A DNA stretch of 26,119 nt from CAIKOD01 sp035543455 (GTDB lineage Archaea > Halobacteriota > Methanomicrobia > Methanomicrobiales > Methanospirillaceae). This document shows, in pieces, positions 15,259-23,301 of this stretch (its first letter is position 1; every line of letters starts with the position of its first letter). The stretch lies in contig DATKKE010000068.1 of NCBI GenBank assembly GCA_035543455.1, forward strand, positions 1 through 26,119, in the 5' to 3' direction. A model generated the notes under the pieces. The model ran no database searches, had not been told where the DNA came from, and worked only from the letters and a program-made list of their open reading frames with translations. A program made the position numbers and the translations under genes.

Positions 15259-17063
15259 CTTCTGATACACCGGAACGAAAACGACAGGCAATTCAGTTGT
15301 TTAAAGAGGGGAGATATGCTGAATCCTATGAGATCAGTGCCGCCCTGATGAGAGAGATTCCCGAACTGGAGATCGAGGTTCTTGCTGCCACGAGTCTCTT
15401 CTCAATGGGCCTTCTCGACGAAGCCGAAATTCATTTCAGGGACCTCTCTCGAAAAATGCCCGACTCGTCATACGTGCATGGTTTTCTCGGGAAGGTGCTT
15501 GCGAAAAAAGGAGAGGATTCAGCGCGGAAGGAGTTTTTTACCGCGGTCCGGCTGGAACCTGACAACCAGGACGCACTCAGGAATTATATACGATGCCTTC
15601 TTCTCACCCGGGAATTCAGGAGATCGTTACCGGCACAACGGAGACTCCTGGAACTTTCGAGACGGGAGGATGACTGCCGCAGCCTTATTGCATCCCTGGT
15701 AGAAATTGGGGAGGGAAAGGAAGGGCTCGAGTTATTTGAGAAATTTCCCTCTTTGAAATCAACTTCCGATCCGTTGTACATTGATGCACTTTCCGCTGCA
15801 GGAGAGTATTCAAAAGCCGGGGGCCTGGCATTTGGGGAATATCAACGATCAGGGGATCTTAAATTTCTGGCCAGGTATCTCCGCCTTCTCACGCGGTACG
15901 ACACGGCGCGTGCAGTTGAAGAATACCGTACCTATGGCACGGCAATTCCCGATGAAGTGATCCTGTCGGATTTCCTTTCGCTCCTGATGGCAAATGAATG
16001 GTATGGCGAGGCCCTCCAGGTCTGCCGGAAGATCATCGCAATTCGGGATTGTCCGGAGATCAGGCTGGAAGAGTGCAGGATTCTTGCAGCGCTCGGTAAG
16101 AAGGATAGGGCACGGGATTATTACTGCAGGGTTATCGGGGATGCCTTCGGCAGTACCGGGACAGATGAATTTCTGAAATCCGCTCTCTCGTCATTCCGTG
16201 AATTCCTCATGATACATTATCAGAAGAGAGAGACGATCTCCCTCTTCCTCTCGGTAATCTCATCAAATGTAACCCCAGTATGCCTCATCGAAGCGGGTCG
16301 TCTTTACGAGCAGGTAGGAGACGGTACCGAGGCCCGGGCATGGTTTTACCGTGCATACCGGAGCGATTACCTTTCGGGCGGCCTTGAGTATGCGGAATTT
16401 CTTGCAAGGAATAAAGAATGGAGGGAATGCGAGAAAGTCATGTTGTATATCCTTTCGAACGTTAAAAAAACCAAGGATATCGTCCGTGTCGCCGGTGTTA
16501 CGTCGGGCAGCCCGGATATGGTTCACCAGAACCGACGATTGCTGGCCCGTCTGATCGAACGGCTCGGGGAACGACAGGAGGATCTCCCTGCAAACGGGCT
16601 CGAGTTCCTTGCAGTATCCTATCTAGTTGCCGGTACAAATGCTCTCAGTGACGGCGATTACATGGAATGCAAGAGATATTGCCTCAAAGGCCTCGATACC
16701 CTGCCTGCCGATTCCTCAAACATCGGGACCCGGGACTTCTTAGCCGTCCTTGATCGATGCAAACAGCGGGCAATTGTTGATCCGACGGTTATGAACGGGA
16801 AGCCTGCCGGAAATGTGAGGATCAAGTCCCGTGAACCCTCTCCTGTCCTGACCGGTCTTGACCCCACGGAGGAAAAAGTACTCGAATTTATAAAAATTCA
16901 CAGGAATGTTACCGAAACCGATCTCAGGAAGCTTCTCGGAACACGCCGCGTTGCCGGAATTGTCAACAGGCTCATGGCAAAATCTTCATCCCAGGGAACG
17001 AAACTAATCACGAGAAAGGGGTGCGGCGAACAGGGAGAGGTCTATGAATACACGGGAGACTGA
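15255..17063 (+). CDS. TPR-repeat protein with C-terminal winged-helix-like region
   Basis: This 602-residue soluble protein is built almost wholly of helical tetratricopeptide-like pairs (for example AIQLFKEGRYAESYEISAAL near 12-31, LLDEAEIHFRDLSRKMPDSS near 53-72, and GDGTEARAWFYRAY near 355-368). TPR arrays are protein-binding scaffolds. Residues about 530-602 form a separate domain, LDPTEEKVLEFIKIHRNVTETDLRKLLGTRRVAGIVNRL plus a short hairpin, that looks like a winged helix and could bind DNA. It overlaps the glycosyltransferase by 4 bases and ends 5 bases before the ATPase, so the ATPase is its most likely partner. I know of no named family; the function is not assigned. Confidence 0.8.
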   Translation: MTSDTPERKRQAIQLFKEGRYAESYEISAALMREIPELEIEVLAATSLFSMGLLDEAEIHFRDLSRKMPDSSYVHGFLGKVLAKKGEDSARKEFFTAVRLEPDNQDALRNYIRCLLLTREFRRSLPAQRRLLELSRREDDCRSLIASLVEIGEGKEGLELFEKFPSLKSTSDPLYIDALSAAGEYSKAGGLAFGEYQRSGDLKFLARYLRLLTRYDTARAVEEYRTYGTAIPDEVILSDFLSLLMANEWYGEALQVCRKIIAIRDCPEIRLEECRILAALGKKDRARDYYCRVIGDAFGSTGTDEFLKSALSSFREFLMIHYQKRETISLFLSVISSNVTPVCLIEAGRLYEQVGDGTEARAWFYRAYRSDYLSGGLEYAEFLARNKEWRECEKVMLYILSNVKKTKDIVRVAGVTSGSPDMVHQNRRLLARLIERLGERQEDLPANGLEFLAVSYLVAGTNALSDGDYMECKRYCLKGLDTLPADSSNIGTRDFLAVLDRCKQRAIVDPTVMNGKPAGNVRIKSREPSPVLTGLDPTEEKVLEFIKIHRNVTETDLRKLLGTRRVAGIVNRLMAKSSSQGTKLITRKGCGEQGEVYEYTGD

Positions 17064-17068
17064 AAGGT

Positions 17069-18346
17069 ATGGACGAGAAGAAACGTGAAAGTCTCAATAT
17101 CATCAACGCATTGAGGAGGGGAACGGTACCGGCGGGAGGGCTTGAAAGAATAGCCGTCGGACTCGATGTCGAGGAAGAGGTAATTGCGACACAACTCGAT
17201 TACGTAGCTTCGGGAGGGGGCGACTTAAAGTTTATTCGGGGCGATTATGGGAGCGGTAAGACATTTCTTGTTGCCCGTTCTCTTGAAATAGCAAGGGACA
17301 AGGGTTTTGCAACTGCCCATGTAGTTATATCGCCGTCATCTCCCCTTCATAAAATAAAAGGCATATACCAGCAGATTTGCAGTACTCTCCAGACAAAAGA
17401 GGACGAACATGCGGTTAAACCGATCATTGACAACTGGCTCTTTTCGATCGAAGAACGGATCCTTCAGCTTGCCGGTGAACAGCTCGGGGAACAGGGCCTC
17501 GAAGCTGCCACAGAAAAGGAGATCGAGGCTGCACTGGCAGGAATCAGTGAGCTTAATTCATCACTTGCGGCGGCTCTGAGAACATATTATCGTGCGAACA
17601 ATGCCGGCGATTTCCAGCTTGCCCAGTCAGCAGTCGGCTGGATTTCGGCCGAGCCCAACATCGGGAGGGATTTTAAGCAAAAGGCTGCGATTCGTGGGGA
17701 CATTGATGAGACAGTAGCATTCGTGTTCCTTGAGGGGCTCGTCAAGATGATAGTAGGAGGCGGATACCGAGGTCTTGCCGTCGCCATCGATGAGGCTGAG
17801 ATCACCCAGTCGCTCCCGAGGGCCACCCGGGAGAAAGGATATGCTATGATCAGGCAGATCGTTGATGCGCTTGACGGTGGCGCGATGCCCCATTGCTATT
17901 TCCTGGTCACCGGCACCCCCTCCCTGTTCGAGGGGCCGAGAGGTTTCCGGTCGTTGCCCGCCCTTTTCGACCGGATTAGCGTAGTCCAGACCGACAAGTA
18001 CCGGAACCCACGGCAACCGCAGATAATTCTTGCACGTTTTGATATGAACAAGCTCGAAAAGGTGGCCCTGAAGGTGTGCGATATTTATTCGATGGCGTAT
18101 TCAGAGGTCGACAGGGAACGGATTTCTCACCGGTTCATCAGGGCGATGATCGGCAAAGTCACCGGAAAATTCGGTGGTAGGGTCGATATCATACCGAGGA
18201 TTTTCTTAAAAGAATTTGTCGACGTGCTTGACAAATGCGAATTATATGAAAATTATAACCCCTGGGAGGCATATGAATTTGATACCACCCGGCTCAAAGG
18301 AGAACTGAGAGAGGAGGAAGAGGCGGTAATGTCTGTGGAATTCTGA
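17069..18346 (+). CDS. P-loop ATPase of the BrxC/BrxD-like (DUF2791) family
   Basis: This 425-residue cytoplasmic ATPase has Walker A GDYGSGKT (58-65), Walker B LAVAIDEAE (236-244) and a sensor-like LVTGTPSLFEGPRGFRSLPALFDRI (279-303). The beginning (RRGTVPAGGLERIAVGLDVE) and the FIRGDYGSGKTF context match the DUF2791 group, which includes BrxD of type 2 BREX and, as I recall, the ATPase of the Shango system. In such systems it acts with a helicase or other effectors against phage. None of those partners (PglZ, methylase, DEAD helicase, TerB) is visible in the window. It starts 5 bases after the TPR protein, with AAAGGT just before the ATG. The family call is firm by motif; a defence role is inference. 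Confidence 0.8.
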   Translation: MDEKKRESLNIINALRRGTVPAGGLERIAVGLDVEEEVIATQLDYVASGGGDLKFIRGDYGSGKTFLVARSLEIARDKGFATAHVVISPSSPLHKIKGIYQQICSTLQTKEDEHAVKPIIDNWLFSIEERILQLAGEQLGEQGLEAATEKEIEAALAGISELNSSLAAALRTYYRANNAGDFQLAQSAVGWISAEPNIGRDFKQKAAIRGDIDETVAFVFLEGLVKMIVGGGYRGLAVAIDEAEITQSLPRATREKGYAMIRQIVDALDGGAMPHCYFLVTGTPSLFEGPRGFRSLPALFDRISVVQTDKYRNPRQPQIILARFDMNKLEKVALKVCDIYSMAYSEVDRERISHRFIRAMIGKVTGKFGGRVDIIPRIFLKEFVDVLDKCELYENYNPWEAYEFDTTRLKGELREEEEAVMSVEF

Positions 18347-18349
18347 TAA

Positions 18350-18369
18350 GAAGGTATCCCTTCACCTTT
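18350..18369 (+). terminator. Hairpin plus T-run after the ATPase gene
   Basis: AAGGT (18351-18355) pairs with ACCTT (18364-18368) and runs into a T-tract, a few bases after the ATPase stop. It is a short but well-placed terminator for the 14125-18346 cluster, before the convergent phospholipase D-like gene. Confidence 0.4.
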
Positions 18370-18418
18370 TTGTGATTTATCAATAATATTCGGTGCATTC
18401 CTCATCCCATATCCATGG

Positions 18419-20104
18419 TCACTCAAACCAGACCCGGAGGTCGTTGTGCGCCGGGTTATCGTGGGCAAAATACTTGTCCTGCCACGTGTCATCTGTCTCG
18501 AGCCCGAAGAAGACATCTTTTTTCCCCTGGTATTTCTGGATCTGGTACCGCCACCGGTAATGATCGTATATGTCCATCACGTGCACTGCGTACATTGCGG
18601 CAAGCTTCCGGTTTCTCCTGATAAGGAGAAGGTTTTCGTCATTGGCATACGAGGCCGTGTATCCGAGGTTGTGACTCCCGGTGATTACCACGCAGTCATC
18701 GGAGAGGGGGTCGATTACCACCGTCTTGTCGTGGATGATCGCATGGGCTCCCGGAGAAGATTTCAGGAGTTCTTTCTGCCAGAAGGCGAACTGGTCATTT
18801 AGTGCCGATGCGGAGACAACAGTATCGGGTGTCGTTGCCGTCCGATGAAAAAGTTCCACGTTATAGTCCTTGACAACATCAGGATCTGTCGCCGCCCCAC
18901 GCACAAAAAGGTCGGGATTGTCATTCTGTGCTTGGACGGCGCTCCTGATAACACTGGGCGAACCGGGCTGGAACAGGAGAAATAGTACGGATTTCTTTGC
19001 CCCGAGTATTGCATCCTCCACCTCTGCAAAATCGGAAGGTTCCCCCGGGTTTTTGGCAGGCTTGTTTTGTAGTTTCGTATTGGGGGAAAACCAGAGCCTG
19101 ACGTCCGAGCCGTCCACAGCCAGCGACGGTAACCCCTTATTATTGACTGAACGGAATTCCGGCCCCTGGAAGGCACCATCGGCCTCGGCCTTCATCCGGT
19201 TCCAGAAATCGAGATAATGCTCTGCGAGTGCTGGTGAATCGATGATGATCGTGTTATTCGACTGGGCACAAAGAGCGGTAAAGGTCCAGTTTGTGCTCCC
19301 TGTCAGCACTGATTCCGGTCTGCCACCATTATCCACATAGATTACGAATTTATTGTGTCCTATATGGCCGCTTTTTAGTTTCCGGTCAATAATATCGACA
19401 CCGGATTCATGCAGCGCCTGACGGGCGCCGATGTTAACGCCGTCATCAGGCCCTGTGTTCGAAAGGATAATATGAACGTTGCGGGCACCGATCAGGAGTT
19501 CCAGCAATTCGGGATCATTCAGTTCATACAGGGCGCAAAAGCATTCACCGCCGTCTTCCTTCGCCCTGATGAGGAGGGCCTTGAGGGCCTCGATCATCTG
19601 TCCGGCCAGGGAGTTGCGCAACGGGTCACCCGGCTGATCGATCCTGTCTTTGAGTACCTGGTAGTCAGGCACCCCGCTGCTCCCCTGAGGTACCTGGTGC
19701 GTGAGATATTGTGTCGAGAGGATCCCGCGGTTAAAATATGCCCTGAAACTCCCGTCTCCCGGGACAAGGTCTACCCGCCCGGTAACGAGCCGGTTACCAG
19801 TATCTTCGGTCAGGTTCCCCGGATCACCAATCATGGGGATGATTTCATACGAATACGACCTGCCCCTCAATGCAGTCAGGTCCCGCCAGTTGAACTTCTG
19901 GATGGGCCAGAAAGTTGAGTCTTTAGGTTCCCATGCACTATCCGACTGGTTTTTAAAACCGACCCATACGGGCAGCGGGATCTTATTCCCGGTTGCTACA
20001 TCGGTCCGGTACACTGCAAAACCAAGGCAGTTCTTTATCTTCGTATCATGTGACCAGGCCACAAGGGCCACGTCGTTATTGGCGAATGCTGCAGCTGCTT
20101 TCAT
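18419..20104 (-). CDS. Phospholipase D-like protein with two HKD motifs
   Basis: With the start at 20104 this is 561 residues. That ATG has GGGGGGTC about 7 bases upstream; the frame is open 52 codons further to 20260, but that part is not protein-like. Residues 1-110 look like a beta-sandwich, fibronectin-III-type domain (VALVAWSHDTKIKNCLGFAVYRTD). Two PLD half-sites follow: HNKFVIYVD (His250, Lys252) with GSTNW (269-273), and HDKTVVID (His458, Lys460) with GSHNLG (476-481). PLD proteins cut phosphodiesters in lipids or nucleic acids; the substrate here is unknown. There is no signal peptide, so it is probably cytoplasmic. It converges on the TPR/ATPase cluster with 72 bases between stops. 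Confidence 0.82.
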   Translation of the reverse strand: MKAAAAFANNDVALVAWSHDTKIKNCLGFAVYRTDVATGNKIPLPVWVGFKNQSDSAWEPKDSTFWPIQKFNWRDLTALRGRSYSYEIIPMIGDPGNLTEDTGNRLVTGRVDLVPGDGSFRAYFNRGILSTQYLTHQVPQGSSGVPDYQVLKDRIDQPGDPLRNSLAGQMIEALKALLIRAKEDGGECFCALYELNDPELLELLIGARNVHIILSNTGPDDGVNIGARQALHESGVDIIDRKLKSGHIGHNKFVIYVDNGGRPESVLTGSTNWTFTALCAQSNNTIIIDSPALAEHYLDFWNRMKAEADGAFQGPEFRSVNNKGLPSLAVDGSDVRLWFSPNTKLQNKPAKNPGEPSDFAEVEDAILGAKKSVLFLLFQPGSPSVIRSAVQAQNDNPDLFVRGAATDPDVVKDYNVELFHRTATTPDTVVSASALNDQFAFWQKELLKSSPGAHAIIHDKTVVIDPLSDDCVVITGSHNLGYTASYANDENLLLIRRNRKLAAMYAVHVMDIYDHYRWRYQIQKYQGKKDVFFGLETDDTWQDKYFAHDNPAHNDLRVWFE

Positions 20105-20388
20105 CAGAAGACCCCCCAGGTCTATGGTGTAACCTGTTCGCCAGATCGTAATAATATTTTCATACGGCCAGTGGTACCTTATCGTAATGCATAGGGTAAT
20201 ATGATCACGCAGATCATCAAAAAATGTAAAATGAGACTTGATGTGATATGGAAATCCCAAAAATACAGGATGTTAACAAAGGACCTGATATCGTCGACAT
20301 TATTTTCGGATGCTGCAAAATTATTTCCCTGTACTATATCTTTTATTGCCAAACATACTACTGATTAAAATCAGATACACCAGATACG
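20105..20388. promoter_or_regulatory. Divergent upstream region of the PLD-like and methanopterin fusion genes
   Basis: These 284 bases hold no credible gene. ATGATC (20201-20206) and GATCAT (20212-20217) form a perfect inverted repeat with a 5-base spacer, a possible operator about 100 bases before the PLD-like gene. AT-rich tracts near 20320-20345 may serve the plus-strand gene. The motif at 20369-20391, shared with 218-240, ends on the fusion gene's ATG. Confidence 0.4.
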
Positions 20389-20391
20389 ATG
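20369..20391 (+). repeat. Second copy of the 23-base motif, overlapping a start codon
   Basis: It matches 218-240 at 21 of 23 positions. It includes the ATG at 20389 and the bases where a ribosome site would lie, although it contains no good Shine-Dalgarno sequence. This makes a leader or regulatory role possible. Confidence 0.45.
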
Positions 20392-21921
20392 GATATTACC
20401 GACGTTATAAAAAAGATTGAATCACAGGTGGGCAGGCTCTCCCCGGTCCAGAAAATACTATTAGGTACTGATGGATCGGTTACGCAGCTTTTAGAGCTTG
20501 TTACCGGATGCGACATTGCCGTGCACACACAAATTCAGGAGATCGTACCCGCTGACGAGACCATTGCAGCAAATCTTGGTATCGAGGCGGGTGATCCGGT
20601 AAATCACCGGATAATAGAGTTGATAAATAAGACAACAGGTGAGGTGTTGATCCACGCAATATCCCACACGCCCGTTTCACGCCTCTCGCCATCCTTCAGA
20701 GAAGATTTAATGAAGGCCGATATTCCTATCGGCCGGATAATCAAGCAGCATCGAATCGAGGCGCGGCGCGAGATCCTTTCTGCCGGGGTATTCCCGGCAA
20801 CCAATGAAGCTGGCAGATTATTCTCTATCTGTCCGCATGAACCCGTCCTTAATCGCCAATACCACATCATCCATGACGGGAAACCACTCATTTTTATTGA
20901 AGAACAGTTCCCCTACAACAGGTTCCGTGACGAACACAGGGTAATAATCCGAACACCTTCACGCATCCATATCACCCTGATCGACATGCACGGTGGGTCC
21001 GGCAGGGTCGATGGCGGGGTTGGCATCGCACTGGACGAACCTGGTATTCTCCTCGAAGTCCACCAGAGCCCGGAACTCGAGGTGAATGGCTGTGAGGGTG
21101 AATTAAAAGAGAAAATTTCCGATATTGCCCGGCATGTCCTCCGGGAAATCCATGCCTCCGGGAGTGCATCGATCACTCTCCGGGATTATTATCCTTCGCA
21201 TACCGGCCTTGGCAGCGGATCGCAGCTGGCAATAGCGTTAGGCAGGGCAATCAGTGAATGTTATCACCGGAATCTATCCATAGAGAATATTGCCGGGATC
21301 GTCGGTCGCGGAGGTACCTCCGGTATTGGTTGCGCCGCATTCGAGCGGGGGGGATTCATTGTGGACGGAGGACACAGGTATGGAAAAGGATTTGAAAAAT
21401 CCGACTTCAGACCATCGGGCGCATCATACGGGATACGCCCCCCGCCGGTGATCGTACGTCATGATTTCCCTTCTGACTGGCAAATCCTGCTTGCAACACC
21501 TGCTCTGCCCTGCGGTGCCAGCGGTGGGAAAGAATTAGACATTTTCAGGAGATATTGTCCTGTTCCCCTCGATGAAGTCCGCATAATCTGTCACGAAGTA
21601 CTGATGCGGATGCTGCCGGGAATTGTCGAACGTGATCTGGATTTATTCGGCTCTTCTCTCAATGAAATACAGAAATACGGATTTAAACGGGTTGAGTTGA
21701 GTCTGCAACCGAAAGAAATCCCTGAGCTTATTGAAATACTGCGATCATCGGGAGCAGCAGGTGCCGGTCTCAGTTCGTTTGGCCCGACGGTTTATGCGAT
21801 AAGCGACACCGGCATCCGCGGAATCGAACAAGCTGCCCGGTCGTATATGAAAGAAAAAACGGGGGGGTCGGCATTGATTACATCCGCACGAAATCAGGGA
21901 GCGGTTATCAGGACGGAATAA
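20389..21921 (+). CDS. Fusion of chorismate-lyase-like domain and beta-RFAP synthase (methanopterin synthesis)
   Basis: This 510-residue protein has two domains. Residues 1-180 resemble the archaeal chorismate pyruvate-lyase-like family (DUF98): DIPIGRIIKQHRIEARREI (111-129), NRQYHI (155-160) and GKPLIFIEEQFP (164-175). This activity makes 4-hydroxybenzoate. Residues 184-510 are a GHMP-kinase-fold beta-ribofuranosyl-aryl 5'-phosphate synthase (MptG type): SRIHITLIDMHGG (191-203), GRVDGGVGIALDEP (205-218) and the glycine-rich YPSHTGLGSGSQLAIALGRA (268-287). That enzyme condenses the aryl acid with PRPP, releasing CO2 and pyrophosphate. Each half is close to full family length, so this looks like a genuine fusion of consecutive steps with no frameshift. 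The gene stands alone, convergent with hisD. Confidence 0.88.
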   Translation: MDITDVIKKIESQVGRLSPVQKILLGTDGSVTQLLELVTGCDIAVHTQIQEIVPADETIAANLGIEAGDPVNHRIIELINKTTGEVLIHAISHTPVSRLSPSFREDLMKADIPIGRIIKQHRIEARREILSAGVFPATNEAGRLFSICPHEPVLNRQYHIIHDGKPLIFIEEQFPYNRFRDEHRVIIRTPSRIHITLIDMHGGSGRVDGGVGIALDEPGILLEVHQSPELEVNGCEGELKEKISDIARHVLREIHASGSASITLRDYYPSHTGLGSGSQLAIALGRAISECYHRNLSIENIAGIVGRGGTSGIGCAAFERGGFIVDGGHRYGKGFEKSDFRPSGASYGIRPPPVIVRHDFPSDWQILLATPALPCGASGGKELDIFRRYCPVPLDEVRIICHEVLMRMLPGIVERDLDLFGSSLNEIQKYGFKRVELSLQPKEIPELIEILRSSGAAGAGLSSFGPTVYAISDTGIRGIEQAARSYMKEKTGGSALITSARNQGAVIRTE

Positions 21922-21954
21922 GGGTATATATTCAACATCGTATCTCCGAAGAAA

Positions 21955-23208
21955 TTATGGCCGCTTCCTTCTGATCCTGACAGAATCGGCATGGGCATGG
22001 AGCCCTTCGGCATCCGCAATCGTCTCGACAATATCTCCGATCGCTTCGAGACCTTCCCGTTCGATGATCTGCACCGATGTTGTCTTCATGAAATGGGAGA
22101 CATTGAGCCCCGAATAACTCTTTGCATAGCCGGCTGTCGGCAGTACATGGTTCGTCCCGGTGGCAAAGTCCCCGCAGGCTACGGCTGCATCAGGACCGAT
22201 AAAAATCGCCCCGGCATGATGAATCCTCGACATCACATACATCGGATCGCGTACCTGCACTGACAGATGTTCCGGTGCGATATAGTCCGCGGCATCGATT
22301 GCATCGTCGAGACAGGAGGCGATATAATACCCTGAATGTTCCAGTGCCTTTGCGATAATTTCTTTTCTTTCTGCCGAAGGAACCATCTTCCCGATATATT
22401 CTCCGGTCTTTTCGGCAACCGCCACGTCCGTGGCAATAAGAACGCATGCCGAATGAGGGTCATGTTCTGCCTGCGCGATAATATCAGCCGCGATGAATTC
22501 AGCTTCCGCGTTTTCGTCGGCGATAATGGCAATTTCACTCGGACCTGCGGGAAAATCTATCTCCGCTTCATCACGGAGCATGATCTTTGCGGCGGTTACG
22601 TAGACGTTTCCGGGTCCTACAATCTTCTGCACCGGCTCAATGGTCTCCGTCCCGATGGCCATCGCTGCGATGGCCTGGGCACCGCCAACCTGGTATATCT
22701 CTTCAACGCCGGCAATATCGAGAGCTACCAGTGTTGCCGGGTGCACCGGGGGAGGTGAACAACAACAGATCGAAGCGACTCCTGCTATCCGGGCAGGGAC
22801 GGTGCACATCAGTGCCGTTGAAGGGTAGGAAGCCCTGCCACCCGGGATATACGCCCCTATTCTCTCCAATGGCGTCGTTTTTATTCCAAGGGTAATTCCC
22901 GGGGCCGTCTGGCGGAGCCAGAGATCTTCAGGCCGGGACAGGGCATGAAATCCAGCAATTCTTGCCTCTGCTTCGATAAGGCTGTCTACAAGGTCAGGAT
23001 CAACCTTCTGGTATGCATCTTCCCGTTCTTCCGCCGTAACAGCAAGTGCCGTAAGGGCCACTCCGTCAAATTTTCGGGATAATTCAAAAAGAGCCGCATC
23101 TCCCGATTCCCTGACCTGCCGGATGATTTCGGCAACGGGTTCCCTGACGTCCTCGATCCCGCTCTTCCGTTCAGTCACCCAGGTTTCGATCTCAATCTGC
23201 TGCCACAT
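21955..23208 (-). CDS. hisD: Histidinol dehydrogenase
   Basis: This 417-residue zinc enzyme oxidises histidinol to histidine in two NAD-dependent steps, the end of the pathway. Landmarks are GAYIPGGRASYPSTALM (118-134), VGGAQAIAAMAIGT (174-187), GPGNVYVTAAK (198-208), FPAGPSEIAIIAD (219-231), QAEHD (246-250), APEHL (311-315) and CGDFATGTNHVLPT (345-358). By comparison with the bacterial enzyme the zinc ligands are Gln246, His249, Asp347 and His406, and the catalytic pair is Glu313 and His314. The length is slightly below the bacterial average. Its ATG lies 93 bases after the tupC stop, so it may have its own promoter. A CCC run (150-155, CCCSPP) in the Rossmann region is unusual but does not touch the active site. 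Confidence 0.95.
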   Translation of the reverse strand: MWQQIEIETWVTERKSGIEDVREPVAEIIRQVRESGDAALFELSRKFDGVALTALAVTAEEREDAYQKVDPDLVDSLIEAEARIAGFHALSRPEDLWLRQTAPGITLGIKTTPLERIGAYIPGGRASYPSTALMCTVPARIAGVASICCCSPPPVHPATLVALDIAGVEEIYQVGGAQAIAAMAIGTETIEPVQKIVGPGNVYVTAAKIMLRDEAEIDFPAGPSEIAIIADENAEAEFIAADIIAQAEHDPHSACVLIATDVAVAEKTGEYIGKMVPSAERKEIIAKALEHSGYYIASCLDDAIDAADYIAPEHLSVQVRDPMYVMSRIHHAGAIFIGPDAAVACGDFATGTNHVLPTAGYAKSYSGLNVSHFMKTTSVQIIEREGLEAIGDIVETIADAEGLHAHADSVRIRRKRP

Positions 23209-23301
23209 GTGAGGAAGCTGTTCGACAATTATTCATCGTTAAGGTATCGGCTGAAAAAACCCGGGTCACGCCCGGCTGGAACTGCCAACCATTCCACCGT
23301 A

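Noticed and set aside
14125..18346. Complete BREX or Shango locus
   Set aside because: Only the ATPase resembles these systems; helicase, methylase, PglZ and TerB genes are absent from the window.
20105..20260. 52-codon upstream extension of the PLD-like gene
   Set aside because: Not protein-like, and the ATG at 20104 has a good ribosome site.
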